A stretch of 53,123 nucleotides of DNA from Photobacterium marinum. GTDB lineage: Bacteria; Pseudomonadota; Gammaproteobacteria; Enterobacterales; Vibrionaceae. Each line of letters starts with the position of its first letter. Positions within the stretch are counted from its first letter, which is position 1. A program made the translations under genes and the position numbers. The notes below the pieces were generated by a model. The model made no database searches, was not told the DNA's origin, and saw only the letters and a program-made list of their open reading frames with translations. The stretch covers positions 1 to 53,123 of the forward strand of contig NZ_AMZO01000042.1 in the NCBI RefSeq assembly GCF_000331515.1. Direction: 5' to 3'. Below, in pieces: positions 24,497-33,097 of the stretch.

Positions 24497-26149
24497 TTAT
24501 TTGCGCCAGTTTTTGAACGCATTGATCAGGCCGTTGGTGGAACTGTCGTGGCTACTGATCTCTTCAGCATTATTCAGCTCTGGCAGGATGTTGTTTGCCA
24601 GCTGTTTACCCAGCTCAACACCCCACTGATCGAAGCTGAAGATGTTCCAGATAACGCCCTGAGTGAAGATCTTGTGCTCGTACAGCGCGATCAGAGAACC
24701 CAGAACAGAAGGAGTTACCTGCTTAACCAGAATTGAGTTGGTTGGGCGGTTACCTTCAAATACTTTAAACGGAACAAGACCTTTCACTTCATCCAGAGAC
24801 TTACCTGCTGCAACGAACTCAGCTTCTACCTGCTCTTTAGTCTTACCGAATGCCAATGCTTCAGTCTGAGCGAAGAAGTTCGCCATCAATTTAGGATGGT
24901 GATCGCTCAGCGGGTTGTGGCTAAGAGCCGGTGCAATGAAGTCACATGGGATCAGCTTGGTTCCCTGGTGAATCAGCTGGTAGAACGCGTGCTGACCGTT
25001 AGTGCCTGGTTCACCCCAGATGATTGGACCAGTCTGGTAGTCAATAGGGTTACCGCCACGGTCTACACACTTACCGTTAGATTCCATGTTGCCCTGCTGG
25101 AAGTAAGCCGCAAAACGATGCAGGTACTGGTCGTAAGGCAGGATAGCTTCAGATTCTGCACCGTGGAAGTTGTTGTACCAAATGCCGATCAGCGCAAGAA
25201 TTACAGGCAGATTTTCAGCCATAGGCGCTTCTGCAAAGTGCTTGTCCATTGCATGGGCACCTTCCAGCAGCTCAACAAAGTTATCGAAGCCAATAGACAG
25301 GCTAATTGACAGACCGATAGCAGAGCAAAGAGAGTAACGACCGCCAACCCAGTCCCAGAATTCGAACATGTTGTCAGTATCGATACCGAACTCAGCAACA
25401 GCAGAAGCATTAGTAGACAGCGCAGCAAAGTGCTTAGCTACGTGTGCCTGATCCTGTGCTTGAGCCAGGAACCAGTCACGTGCAGAGTGCGCGTTAGTCA
25501 TCGTTTCCTGGGTAGTGAATGTCTTAGATGCAATCAGGAACAGAGTTGTTTCCGGATTCAGTTTCTTCAGTGTCTCGGCAATATGAGTGCCGTCAACATT
25601 CGATACGAAGTGCAGGTTCAGGCGAGTTTTGTACGCAGCCAGCGCTTCAGTCACCATGTAAGGACCAAGGTCAGAACCACCGATACCGATGTTTACAACA
25701 TCAGTAATTTCCTTACCAGTGTAACCTTTCCATTCACCATCAACGATGCGGGCTGTGAAGTGTTTCATCTTCTCCAGAACCGCATTCACGTTTGGCATTA
25801 CATCTTCACCGTCAACCATGATCGGTGTGTTGCTGCGGTTACGCAGAGCTGAGTGCAGTACTGCACGGCCTTCAGTCTGGTTGATCTTCTCACCGCTGAA
25901 CAGATCAGCAATCGCTGCTTTAACTTCTGTTTGCTCTGCCAGATCAAGCAGCTTGCTCATAGTCTCTTCTGTAATCAGGTTCTTTGAGTAATCCAGCAGG
26001 ATGTCTGAACCGAAATTAGCCGAGAATTTAGCGAAACGCTCGCTGTCTTTTGCAAACAGCTCACTAAGCTGTAGATCCTGTGCCTCTTCAAAATGTGCTG
26101 TCAGTGCTTTCCAAGCAGGAGTCTGCGTTGGGTTGATGTTTTTCAACAT
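24497..26149 (-). CDS. pgi: glucose-6-phosphate isomerase Pgi
   Basis: Pgi interconverts glucose 6-phosphate and fructose 6-phosphate in glycolysis and gluconeogenesis. The 550-residue protein equals the E. coli enzyme in length and shows both family signatures: FWDWVGGRYSLCSAIGLS and FSFDQWGVELGKQLAN. Active-site context GEPGTNGQHAFYQLIHQGT is present. AGGA lies 8 nt before the ATG. It is a single gene with its own promoter in the 280-bp gap to yjbQ. Confidence 0.98.
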   Translation of the reverse strand: MLKNINPTQTPAWKALTAHFEEAQDLQLSELFAKDSERFAKFSANFGSDILLDYSKNLITEETMSKLLDLAEQTEVKAAIADLFSGEKINQTEGRAVLHSALRNRSNTPIMVDGEDVMPNVNAVLEKMKHFTARIVDGEWKGYTGKEITDVVNIGIGGSDLGPYMVTEALAAYKTRLNLHFVSNVDGTHIAETLKKLNPETTLFLIASKTFTTQETMTNAHSARDWFLAQAQDQAHVAKHFAALSTNASAVAEFGIDTDNMFEFWDWVGGRYSLCSAIGLSISLSIGFDNFVELLEGAHAMDKHFAEAPMAENLPVILALIGIWYNNFHGAESEAILPYDQYLHRFAAYFQQGNMESNGKCVDRGGNPIDYQTGPIIWGEPGTNGQHAFYQLIHQGTKLIPCDFIAPALSHNPLSDHHPKLMANFFAQTEALAFGKTKEQVEAEFVAAGKSLDEVKGLVPFKVFEGNRPTNSILVKQVTPSVLGSLIALYEHKIFTQGVIWNIFSFDQWGVELGKQLANNILPELNNAEEISSHDSSTNGLINAFKNWRK

Positions 26150-26429
26150 GGTGAAGTTCCTGATTTTTTAATTTTAATCCATCGGCTTTATCAGACTGAT
26201 CCTGCCCATGGATCCCCGATATTCTTAAATGTTGTCAATTGTAGCGCAACCTGCTGGCCTGGCTATATTTTTGTAATTTTACGACTTGTGACAAATTATG
26301 ACGTGAAGATATCCCAAGCTTCATTGAGTCAGGTCACGAAAACCGAGAGTAAATAATAGACGTAAAGCATCTGCATGAATACAGTAATCAACTAAGATTG
26401 CAGCAAAACGATAACAAAAGGGCGAACAG

Positions 26430-26849
26430 ATGTGGTTTCAAAAAACGATTCAGCTAAAACCTCGCAGCCGGGGTTTTCATCTGATAACCGATGAAATTGA
26501 ACAACAAATCCCGGAGCTTCAGCAGTACCAAGTTGGCCTACTTCACTGTTTTATTCAGCACACCTCAGCCAGCCTGACAATTAATGAAAATGCCGATCCG
26601 ACCGTACGCAGCGACATGGAAGCCCATTTCAACAAATCAGTACCGGAGCGGGCTTCGTATTACCGTCACACTTATGAAGGTGATGATGACATGCCGGCAC
26701 ATATCAAAACCTCAACCCTGGGCAACAGCCTGATGATTCCGATCACACAAGGTCGCCTGGCATTGGGGACTTGGCAGGGGATCTACCTCGGGGAACACAG
26801 AGATTTCGGTGGCAGCCGCCGGGTGGTCCTAACGATTCAGGGCGAATAA
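26430..26849 (+). CDS. yjbQ: YjbQ / UPF0047-family protein
   Basis: The 139-residue protein is a clear YjbQ homologue: LLHCFIQHTSASLTINENADPTVRSDME and the C-terminal GTWQGIYLGEHRDFGGSRRVVLTIQG are family signatures, with conserved histidine and glutamate residues that form a putative metal site. E. coli YjbQ has been linked to a weak thiamine-phosphate-synthase-like activity; the physiological role is unsettled. AAAGGG lies about 8 nt upstream of the ATG. It is transcribed away from pgi and converges on alr. Confidence 0.93.
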   Translation: MWFQKTIQLKPRSRGFHLITDEIEQQIPELQQYQVGLLHCFIQHTSASLTINENADPTVRSDMEAHFNKSVPERASYYRHTYEGDDDMPAHIKTSTLGNSLMIPITQGRLALGTWQGIYLGEHRDFGGSRRVVLTIQGE

Positions 26850-26873
26850 GCACGCAAACCATACAGCAGATAC

Positions 26874-26902
26874 AAAAAAGCCGCAGCAAACGCTGCGGCT
26901 TT
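26874..26902. terminator. bidirectional terminator between yjbQ and alr
   Basis: The stem AAGCCGCAGC / GCTGCGGCTT (26878-26887, 26892-26901) has loop AAAC and a flanking A run on the left, which gives a T run on the minus strand. It lies 25 nt past the yjbQ stop and 70 nt beyond alr. Confidence 0.88.
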
Positions 26903-26971
26903 CAAAACCTTGGTAGCTATCCAAATCAGATCCACTTATTCAGAGCTACTTGGTCTGGGCTATCCGGCTAA

Positions 26972-28051
26972 TTAACAATAAGCCATGGCAACGCGGGATG
27001 TCAGCTTGGTCACCAGCTCATAGGCGATGGTACCGATGTGTTCAGCTACCACTTCTGCCGGCAGGCCTTCGCCCCACAAAATCGCTTCATCGCCGACTTT
27101 ATCGGTCGCATCCGGTCCCAAATCCACCGTCAGCATGTCCATCGACACTCGGCCAGCCATAGGAACAACACGACCATTAACTAACACTGGTGTGCCGTTT
27201 GGTGCTGTACGCGGGTAACCGTCACCGTAACCGATAGCAATCACGCCCACTTTGGTATCGCGCTCACTGGTCCAGATACCACCATAGCCGACTTTCTCGC
27301 CTTTCTTAACATCCCTGACGGCAATCAGGCTGGAGGTCAGTGTCATCACCGGCTTCATGCCATAAGAGGCAGCCGAACGCTCTGGCTCTACAAAAGGAGA
27401 AACACCGTACATGATGATACCCGGACGGATCCATTCCAGATGGCTGTCAGGCCAGGCCAGAATCCCTCCAGATGCCGCCAGCGAGCGTTCACCGCTACAT
27501 CCTTCAGTCAGGGACAGGAAGGTATTGATTTGCTGACAGGTCACATCACTTTCAAGCTCATCAGCGCAGCCAAAATGGCTCATGTAACGCAGCGGTTTAG
27601 CGACATTTTTACAGGCATGAAGACGCTCGACGAACTCCTGAAACTGTTCAGGGCGAACGCCTAGACGATGCATGCCGGTATCGATTTTCAGCCACACCAC
27701 CACAGGCCCGTCCAGCTTCGCCTGCTCCAGTGCTTCAAGCTGCTCTATAGAGTGAACCACAGTGTGGATATTGTTGGTCACCAGTACAGGCAAATCCGAC
27801 GGCGCGTAAAAACCTTCCAATAAAAGCACTGGCTTAACGACACCTTTCGCCCGCAGAGCCAACGCCTCTTCGATGCGGGCAACACCAAAACCATCAACAT
27901 CAGGCAGGCTTGTAGCCACATGCGCCAGGCCGTGCCCGTAACCGTTAGCCTTCACTACCGCCAGAATTTTGCTGTGTGGTGCCTGTAACCGGATTTGGCT
28001 GAGATTGTGAGTCAGCGCTTCCGTGTTGATATAAGCTGTCGCTGCTTTCAT
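26972..28051 (-). CDS. alr: alanine racemase Alr
   Basis: Alr is a PLP enzyme that makes D-alanine for peptidoglycan. The protein, 359 residues from ATG 28051, has the PLP lysine in AVVKANGYGHG (Lys34), the pyridine-contact region MSHFGCAD, and the catalytic-tyrosine motif VGYGGIW in the C-terminal barrel. AGGA lies 6 nt upstream of this ATG; an upstream frame to 28087 has no better signal. No signal peptide is seen, unlike the periplasmic broad-spectrum racemases of vibrios. It is 71 nt downstream of dnaB on the same strand, as in E. coli. Confidence 0.95.
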   Translation of the reverse strand: MKAATAYINTEALTHNLSQIRLQAPHSKILAVVKANGYGHGLAHVATSLPDVDGFGVARIEEALALRAKGVVKPVLLLEGFYAPSDLPVLVTNNIHTVVHSIEQLEALEQAKLDGPVVVWLKIDTGMHRLGVRPEQFQEFVERLHACKNVAKPLRYMSHFGCADELESDVTCQQINTFLSLTEGCSGERSLAASGGILAWPDSHLEWIRPGIIMYGVSPFVEPERSAASYGMKPVMTLTSSLIAVRDVKKGEKVGYGGIWTSERDTKVGVIAIGYGDGYPRTAPNGTPVLVNGRVVPMAGRVSMDMLTVDLGPDATDKVGDEAILWGEGLPAEVVAEHIGTIAYELVTKLTSRVAMAYC

Positions 28052-28122
28052 TGAAAATCCTATACTCATTTGTTCAAACTGGCGCAATCATCCGTTGCCC
28101 CAGTGATAAAGAAAACTGCCGT

Positions 28123-29520
28123 TTACTCCTCGTCGAAGGCCGGGCCGGCGTAGTTGTCGAAGCGTGAGAACTGCCCCTGGAAGGTCAAACGCACCGAACC
28201 GATCGGACCGTTACGCTGCTTACCAATGATGATTTCCGCAATCCCCTTCAAAGCACTGTCTTCGTGGTAAACCTCGTCACGGTAGATGAACATGATCAAG
28301 TCGGCATCCTGCTCAATCGCACCGGATTCACGAAGGTCAGAGTTAACCGGGCGTTTATCAGCACGTTGTTCCAGCGATCGGTTAAGCTGCGACAGAGCAA
28401 CCACAGGCACATTCAGCTCTTTCGCCAGCGCCTTAAGGGAGCGGGAAATTTCGGCAATTTCCAGAGTACGGTTGTCCTGCAGGCCTGGAACACGCATCAG
28501 CTGAAGGTAGTCGACCATGATCAAACTTAAGCCACCGTGGTCACGGGCAACCCGGCGAGCACGAGAGCGAACTTCAGTCGGTGTCAAACCTGAACTGTCA
28601 TCAATGTACATGTTTTTCTTCTCCATCAGGATCCCCATGGTAGAAGAAATACGTGCCCAATCTTCGTCATCCAGCTGACCAGTACGAATCTTGGTCTGGT
28701 CAACCCGAGACAAGGACGCCAGCATACGCATCATGATCTGTTCTGAAGGCATCTCCAGCGAAAAGATCAGCACCGGCTTATCCTGCTCCATGGCTGCATT
28801 TTCACACAGGTTCATGGCAAAGGTTGTTTTACCCATCGACGGACGCGCTGCCACAATGATCAGATCCGAACCCTGCAGACCTGCGGTTTTCTTGTTCAAG
28901 TCGGTAAAACCGGTCGAAACACCAGTCACACCATCCTGAGGGCTCTGATACAACAGCTCGATACGTTCCAGCGTTTTTTCAAGGATATTATCGACATTCT
29001 GCGGCCCCTCATTTTCAGAGGTGCGCTGTTCCGCAATGGCGAAAACCTTACTCTCTGCCATATCGAGCAGATCTTCACTGGTGCGGCCCTGCGGGTCATA
29101 ACCGGCATCAGCAATCTCATTCGCCACACCAATCATGTCGCGGATCAGTGCACGCTCACGGACAATCTCAGCATAGGCCGAAATATTGGCTGCTGACGGG
29201 GTGTTTTTGGCCAACTCCGCCAGGTAGGCAAAGCCGCCGACATCTTCCAGCTGATCCGACTGTTCAAGGTGCTCCGACAGAGTGATCAGATCCAATGGCT
29301 GACCGTTTTCAAGTAAAACCGAAGCCCCCTCGAAAATCATCCGGTGAGGACGACTATAAAAATCTTTTGCGACGACTTTTTCTGCCACCGTATCCCATTT
29401 TTCGTTGTCCAGCATCAGGCCGCCTAGGACGGACTGTTCTGCCTCCAGCGAGTGAGGCGGCATCTTGGCGGCATCCATCTGGGAATCTTTGAATTTATAC
29501 GGTTTACTTTTCTCTGCCAT
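28123..29520 (-). CDS. dnaB: replicative DNA helicase DnaB
   Basis: DnaB is the hexameric 5'-3' helicase of the replication fork. The 465-residue protein has an N-terminal primase-interacting domain (HSLEAEQSVLGGLMLDN), a linker, and a RecA-like domain with Walker A ARPSMGKTTF (225-234) and Walker B LIMVDYLQLM. LSQLNRSLEQRADKRP and DLRESGAIEQDADLIMFIYR are typical. Length is near E. coli (471). No intein is present. The start lacks a strong ribosome-binding site, but the N-terminus agrees with the family. Confidence 0.98.
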   Translation of the reverse strand: MAEKSKPYKFKDSQMDAAKMPPHSLEAEQSVLGGLMLDNEKWDTVAEKVVAKDFYSRPHRMIFEGASVLLENGQPLDLITLSEHLEQSDQLEDVGGFAYLAELAKNTPSAANISAYAEIVRERALIRDMIGVANEIADAGYDPQGRTSEDLLDMAESKVFAIAEQRTSENEGPQNVDNILEKTLERIELLYQSPQDGVTGVSTGFTDLNKKTAGLQGSDLIIVAARPSMGKTTFAMNLCENAAMEQDKPVLIFSLEMPSEQIMMRMLASLSRVDQTKIRTGQLDDEDWARISSTMGILMEKKNMYIDDSSGLTPTEVRSRARRVARDHGGLSLIMVDYLQLMRVPGLQDNRTLEIAEISRSLKALAKELNVPVVALSQLNRSLEQRADKRPVNSDLRESGAIEQDADLIMFIYRDEVYHEDSALKGIAEIIIGKQRNGPIGSVRLTFQGQFSRFDNYAGPAFDEE

Positions 29521-29786
29521 AGGAATTGCGTGGTTACCGGAAAAAAACTGAGCGGTGCATTATACCTTATTCAAACAGACTCTGAGCACCAATCTCATTA
29601 ATACATCAAATAATAGTGAGGAAAGAGTCAACATCCCAGTGTCAGGTGAACTCATCAGCATTATGTCGCGAAATCGTGCCAACTGCGCACATGAATACAA
29701 TTCCTGACCAAACAATGACATTAATAAGGTAAAATCTATGGTTTGCTTCCATATTTACTACTTGCCCGCTATCCAAAGGAGGACTC

Positions 29787-30539
29787 TTGGCAAGATACCT
29801 GATGGTCTTATTGCTACTTGCCAATACTGCCGCCTATGCAGACGACGAGGATGCCCCGACCAAGCCACCCTCACCCTGGACCAGCGAACTGGAGCTTGGT
29901 TACCAGTCATTGGGGGGGAACTCCGACTCTGAATCCCTGAATACCCGCGTAGGGCTGACCTATGTAAAGAAGCAGCTGCGTCAAACCGTCGAAGCCAAAT
30001 ACCTGCTGGCAGAAAAAGATGGTGAGGAAGATAAACGTAAAGGCCAGCTTGAGCTGCAGAGTGACCTTAAGGTCAACGAGAAAACCTATGTGCTGGGCAA
30101 CGCCAATTATATTGATGACAAATACGGACCGTACTTTGCGGACTTCACTCTAGCAACAGGTCTGGGTTACCAGTTGCTGCGATTAGAGACCTTCCAGATG
30201 GAAGTCGAACTCGGTCCGGGTTACCGTCACCAGGAACCCAATATCGACGAAATTGATGATGACGACATCATCGTACCGGAAACGGTGGATGAGTTGATCC
30301 TCCGTGCTAACACCAAGTTCACCTGGAAACCGTCAAAAAACGTCGAACTCAGCGGCCGTATTACCGGTATTGCCGGCAACAGTAATAGCACCCTGGAAAC
30401 TCAGATAAACCTGACCAGTGCCGTGACGGAAAATATCGCCATCAAAATCAGTAACACCCAAAAATTAAACAGTTGGGTACCGGAAGGGCTGAAAAAGCGC
30501 GATTCCACCATGACCATTAACCTACTTTTCAAAATCTGA
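29787..30539 (+). CDS. exported DUF481 (YdiY-like) outer-membrane protein
   Basis: A 250-residue protein with a signal peptide (MARYLMVLLLLANTAAYA, cleavage near residue 18), an acidic segment, and a beta-strand-rich body with the DUF481 pattern (LELGYQSLGGNSDSESLNTRVGLTY, GNANYIDDKYGPYFADF, GLGYQLL). It should form an outer-membrane barrel; function is unknown. The start is TTG, supported by AAAGGAGG 4 nt upstream; the next ATG (29802) would be too far from that site. It is convergent with rplI and shares a terminator with it. Confidence 0.85.
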   Translation: MARYLMVLLLLANTAAYADDEDAPTKPPSPWTSELELGYQSLGGNSDSESLNTRVGLTYVKKQLRQTVEAKYLLAEKDGEEDKRKGQLELQSDLKVNEKTYVLGNANYIDDKYGPYFADFTLATGLGYQLLRLETFQMEVELGPGYRHQEPNIDEIDDDDIIVPETVDELILRANTKFTWKPSKNVELSGRITGIAGNSNSTLETQINLTSAVTENIAIKISNTQKLNSWVPEGLKKRDSTMTINLLFKI

Positions 30540-30573
30540 TCAAGACCGGTCAGATTTCCCCAAACCCCAAACG

Positions 30574-30603
30574 CAAAAAAGCCAGCCCGAAGGCTGGCTT
30601 TTC
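30574..30603. terminator. bidirectional terminator between the DUF481 gene and rplI
   Basis: The stem AAAAGCCAGCC / GGCTGGCTTTT (30577-30587, 30592-30602) has the stable loop CGAA. T runs follow in both orientations. It ends the rpsF-priB-rpsR-rplI operon and the DUF481 gene. Confidence 0.92.
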
Positions 30604-30625
30604 CACATCTTAACGCTAAAAGCTA

Positions 30626-31078
30626 TTACTCAGCAGCAACAACGTTTAGGTTAAGAGTTGCGAATACGTCAGAGTGCAGCTGGATGCTGATCTCGAATTC
30701 GCCAGTCGTGCGCAGAGCGCCTTCTGGTAGACGAACTTCGCTCTTCGCTACTTCAACGCCAGCTGCAGTGATTGCATCAGCGATGTCACGAGTACCGATA
30801 GAACCGAATAGTTTACCTTCGTCACCAGCTTTAGAAGCGATAACTACAGCTTCTAGAGCGTTGATTTTCTCAGCGCGTGCTTCAGCAGCAGACAGTTGCT
30901 CAGCAACTTTAGCTTCTAGCTCAGCACGACGAGCTTCGAACATCTCAACGTTAGCTTTAGTAGCCATTACTGCCTTACCCTGTGGGATAAGGAAGTTACG
31001 TGCATAACCCGCTTTAACGTTAACCTGATCGCCTAGGCCACCCAGGTTACCGATTTTATCAAGTAGAATAACTTGCAT
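30626..31078 (-). CDS. rplI: ribosomal protein bL9
   Basis: bL9 is a large-subunit protein near the L1 stalk base. The 150-residue protein begins MQVILLDKIGNLGGLGDQVNVKAGYARNFLIP, the family signature, followed by the long central helix and the C-terminal RNA-binding domain (KLFGSIGTRDIADAI). It is the last gene of the operon, 37 nt after rpsR. Codon use is highly biased, as expected for a ribosomal protein. Confidence 0.98.
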   Translation of the reverse strand: MQVILLDKIGNLGGLGDQVNVKAGYARNFLIPQGKAVMATKANVEMFEARRAELEAKVAEQLSAAEARAEKINALEAVVIASKAGDEGKLFGSIGTRDIADAITAAGVEVAKSEVRLPEGALRTTGEFEISIQLHSDVFATLNLNVVAAE

Positions 31079-31115
31079 TATCTTGTCCTCTTAAACTTAA
31101 TTAAACCGCTACCGA

Positions 31116-31343
31116 TTACTGATGCTTGTCAGTGTATGGTAGAAGTGCTAGGTAACGAGAACGCTTGATAGCGCGAGCTAGCTGACGCTGGTATTTAGCG
31201 CGAGTACCAGTGATACGGCTTGGTACGATTTTACCAGCTTCAGTGATGTAGTTTTTCAGAGTTGCTACGTCTTTGTAGTCAATCTCTTGTACGCCTTCTG
31301 CAGTGAAACGGCAGAACTTACGACGACGGAAGAAACGTGCCAT
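31116..31343 (-). CDS. rpsR: ribosomal protein bS18
   Basis: bS18 binds the small-subunit platform as a heterodimer with bS6. The 75-residue protein begins MARFFRRRKFCRF and carries ITGTRAKYQRQLARAIKRSRYLALLPY. ATG at 31343 is chosen for its AGGAG 8 nt upstream and for the standard length; the open frame to 31385 would overlap priB. It lies 16 nt downstream of priB. Confidence 0.98.
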   Translation of the reverse strand: MARFFRRRKFCRFTAEGVQEIDYKDVATLKNYITEAGKIVPSRITGTRAKYQRQLARAIKRSRYLALLPYTDKHQ

Positions 31344-31359
31344 GGGCTTATCTCCTGAA

Positions 31360-31662
31360 CTAAATTTTTTCAATGTGGTCAGCATGTAACACTAATTTAC
31401 CGATACCATTTCGACCGGTTTGGTATGAGACAAAGCCTCCTACCTTAATGTGACTGCCGACAGCTAAATCTTGAGTGAGAACTTGTTGACCTTGCCCGCT
31501 AACCACCACGTTGATGTAGCAATACACCTGGCGTGGTAAATCAGCTTCTTGCTGGTAAGAACGATGCTCAAGCACAAAGTGACAATGAGGAATTCCTGCC
31601 AGCGACCGGCTTCGTTTGGGTTCTTTGGCGATAACGCCAGACAACTCCAGACGATTGGTCAT
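31360..31662 (-). CDS. priB: primosomal replication protein PriB
   Basis: PriB is a dimeric OB-fold protein that binds single-stranded DNA and PriA during replication restart. The 100-residue protein starts MTNRLELSGVIAKEPKRSRS, with IPHCHFVLEHRSYQQE and the C-terminus LVLHADHIEKI. The gene lies between rpsF (6 nt) and rpsR (16 nt), as in enterobacteria, tying restart-factor output to ribosomal protein synthesis. Confidence 0.96.
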   Translation of the reverse strand: MTNRLELSGVIAKEPKRSRSLAGIPHCHFVLEHRSYQQEADLPRQVYCYINVVVSGQGQQVLTQDLAVGSHIKVGGFVSYQTGRNGIGKLVLHADHIEKI

Positions 31663-31668
31663 CCAATA

Positions 31669-32058
31669 TTACTCAGCTGCTTCTTCGCCTTTAGATTGTG
31701 CAGGTTCTGCACGCTCTTCACGACGTGGGGCACGCTCTTCTTTAGCCTTCATCATTGGAGATGGCTCAGTGATAGCGCCTTTGGTGCGCATGATCATGTT
31801 ACGGATCACAGCGTCGTTGAAGCGGAAGTTAGACTCCAGCTCGTCGATTACAGACTGCTCAGCTTCAACGTTCATCAGAACGTAGTGTGCTTTGTGCAGT
31901 TTGTTGATTGGGTAAGCCAGTTGACGACGGCCCCAATCTTCTAGACGGTGAATCTGACCACCAGAATCTTTGATTGCACCAGTGTAGCGCTCGATCATGC
32001 CAGCAACTTGCTCGCTCTGATCTGGGTGCACCATGAATACGATTTCGTAATGACGCAT
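31669..32058 (-). CDS. rpsF: ribosomal protein bS6
   Basis: bS6 is a small-subunit platform protein that pairs with bS18. The 129-residue protein starts MRHYEIVFMVHPDQSEQVAGMIERY and has the family motif GRRQLAYPINKLHKAHYVLM. A charged C-terminal tail (RREERAEPAQSKGEEAAE) is typical of gammaproteobacterial S6, in which RimK adds glutamates. AAGGAG lies 7 nt upstream of the ATG. It is the first gene of the operon, with its promoter at 32154-32182 and a leader hairpin at 32083-32116. Confidence 0.98.
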   Translation of the reverse strand: MRHYEIVFMVHPDQSEQVAGMIERYTGAIKDSGGQIHRLEDWGRRQLAYPINKLHKAHYVLMNVEAEQSVIDELESNFRFNDAVIRNMIMRTKGAITEPSPMMKAKEERAPRREERAEPAQSKGEEAAE

Positions 32059-32082
32059 TGGTTGCTCCTTACGGATTAATCA

Positions 32083-32116
32083 GCTTCTCTAGTTGGCTCG
32101 GTCATCCATGAGAAGC
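32083..32116 (-). promoter_or_regulatory. candidate S6:S18-binding leader hairpin
   Basis: In the rpsF leader, GCTTCTC and GAGAAGC (7 bp) enclose a 20-nt region that on the RNA strand contains GACCGAGCC. Known S6:S18 leader motifs have a stem with a conserved CCG in an internal loop just upstream of the rpsF ribosome-binding site. Position (24 nt upstream of the ATG) and the CCGAG sequence fit autoregulation by the bS6:bS18 complex. The detailed fold is inferred. Confidence 0.55.
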
Positions 32117-32153
32117 AAGGAACTAAAAAAAGAACCGAGAATTTGGAGGCAGA

Positions 32154-32182
32154 ATAGTACAGAGAATGGGCAATCTAAGCAA
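32154..32182 (-). promoter_or_regulatory. promoter of the rpsF operon
   Basis: On the minus strand, -35 TTGCTT (32177-32182), a 17-nt spacer and -10 TACTAT (32154-32159). It lies 96 bp upstream of the rpsF start, leaving room for the leader hairpin at 32083-32116. Confidence 0.65.
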
Positions 32183-32227
32183 GCGAATTTTAAAAAAGAA
32201 ACAAGGTACGAGACGCCGAAAATGGCA

Positions 32228-32276
32228 AGCCCTGTGAACATTGCAGCAATTTTACTTACTTAACATTCACAGGGCT
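32228..32276 (-). terminator. long-loop hairpin after rlmB
   Basis: AGCCCTGTGAA and its exact complement TTCACAGGGCT form an 11-bp stem with a 27-nt A/T-rich loop, 83 nt beyond the rlmB stop and upstream of the rpsF promoter. It is followed on the minus strand by TGCCATTTTC, a poor T run. It is likely the end of the rnr-rlmB transcript, but may act by RNA folding or processing instead. Confidence 0.5.
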
Positions 32277-32359
32277 GCTTTTCTCGAAACTCGTTACTGA
32301 CTAACTCGCTTCTTACTTCAGAGAGGCAAAGGCCACAAAGCCACTCACTTCCCTGACTG

Positions 32360-33094
32360 TTACTGACGCTGACGCACCGCCTCAAACAGGCAGATACCTG
32401 TCGCTACCGATACGTTCAAGCTGGATACTGAACCCGCCATCGGAATTTTGATCAAATCATCACAGGTTTCGCGGGTCAGACGGCGCATACCTTCACCTTC
32501 TGCTCCCATCACAATCGCCAGCGGGCCGGTCAGCTTGCTGTGGTAGATATCGTGTGTCGCTTCACCCGCAGTGCCGACAACCCACACACCTTGCTCCTGC
32601 AGCGCTCGCAGCGTACGAGCCAGGTTAGTGACGCGTACCAATGGCACCACTTCTGCGGCCCCACAAGCTACTTTGCTGGCTGTCGCATTCAGCTGGGCTG
32701 AACGATCTTTCGGTACAATCACCGCCACCGCACCCGCAGCGTCGGCATTTCGCAGGCAGGCACCCAGGTTGTGCGGATCTGTTACACCATCCAATACCAG
32801 CAGTAACGGATTTTCTTTATCTGCCAGTAAATCTTCCAAATCATTTTCGTTGTACTGCTTACCCGGACGCACTCGGGCGACAATCCCCTGGTGCGAAGCG
32901 CCCCTGACTTTGTCATCCAGCGCCTTACGGCCAGCCTGCTGGATAGTGATACCCAACATCTGCAGCTCATTCAGCACTGGCAGCAGACGCTCGTCCTGAC
33001 GACCTTTCAGGACAAACACTTCAATAAAGCGTGCAGGATCCGACGCCAAAACGGCTTTAACGGCATGAATGCCGAAAATCATGTCATTACTCAT
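32360..33094 (-). CDS. rlmB: 23S rRNA (Gm2251) 2'-O-methyltransferase RlmB
   Basis: RlmB is a SpoU-class, knotted SAM methyltransferase that modifies the ribosomal P-loop nucleotide G2251. The 244-residue protein has an N-terminal substrate-binding domain and the three SPOUT motifs: LDGVTDPHNLGACLRNADAAG, VMGAEGEGMRRLTRETCD and IPMAGSVSSLNVSVATGI. Length matches E. coli RlmB. It begins 3 nt after the rnr stop, so the two are co-transcribed. Confidence 0.97.
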   Translation of the reverse strand: MSNDMIFGIHAVKAVLASDPARFIEVFVLKGRQDERLLPVLNELQMLGITIQQAGRKALDDKVRGASHQGIVARVRPGKQYNENDLEDLLADKENPLLLVLDGVTDPHNLGACLRNADAAGAVAVIVPKDRSAQLNATASKVACGAAEVVPLVRVTNLARTLRALQEQGVWVVGTAGEATHDIYHSKLTGPLAIVMGAEGEGMRRLTRETCDDLIKIPMAGSVSSLNVSVATGICLFEAVRQRQ

Positions 33095-33097
33095 TGG

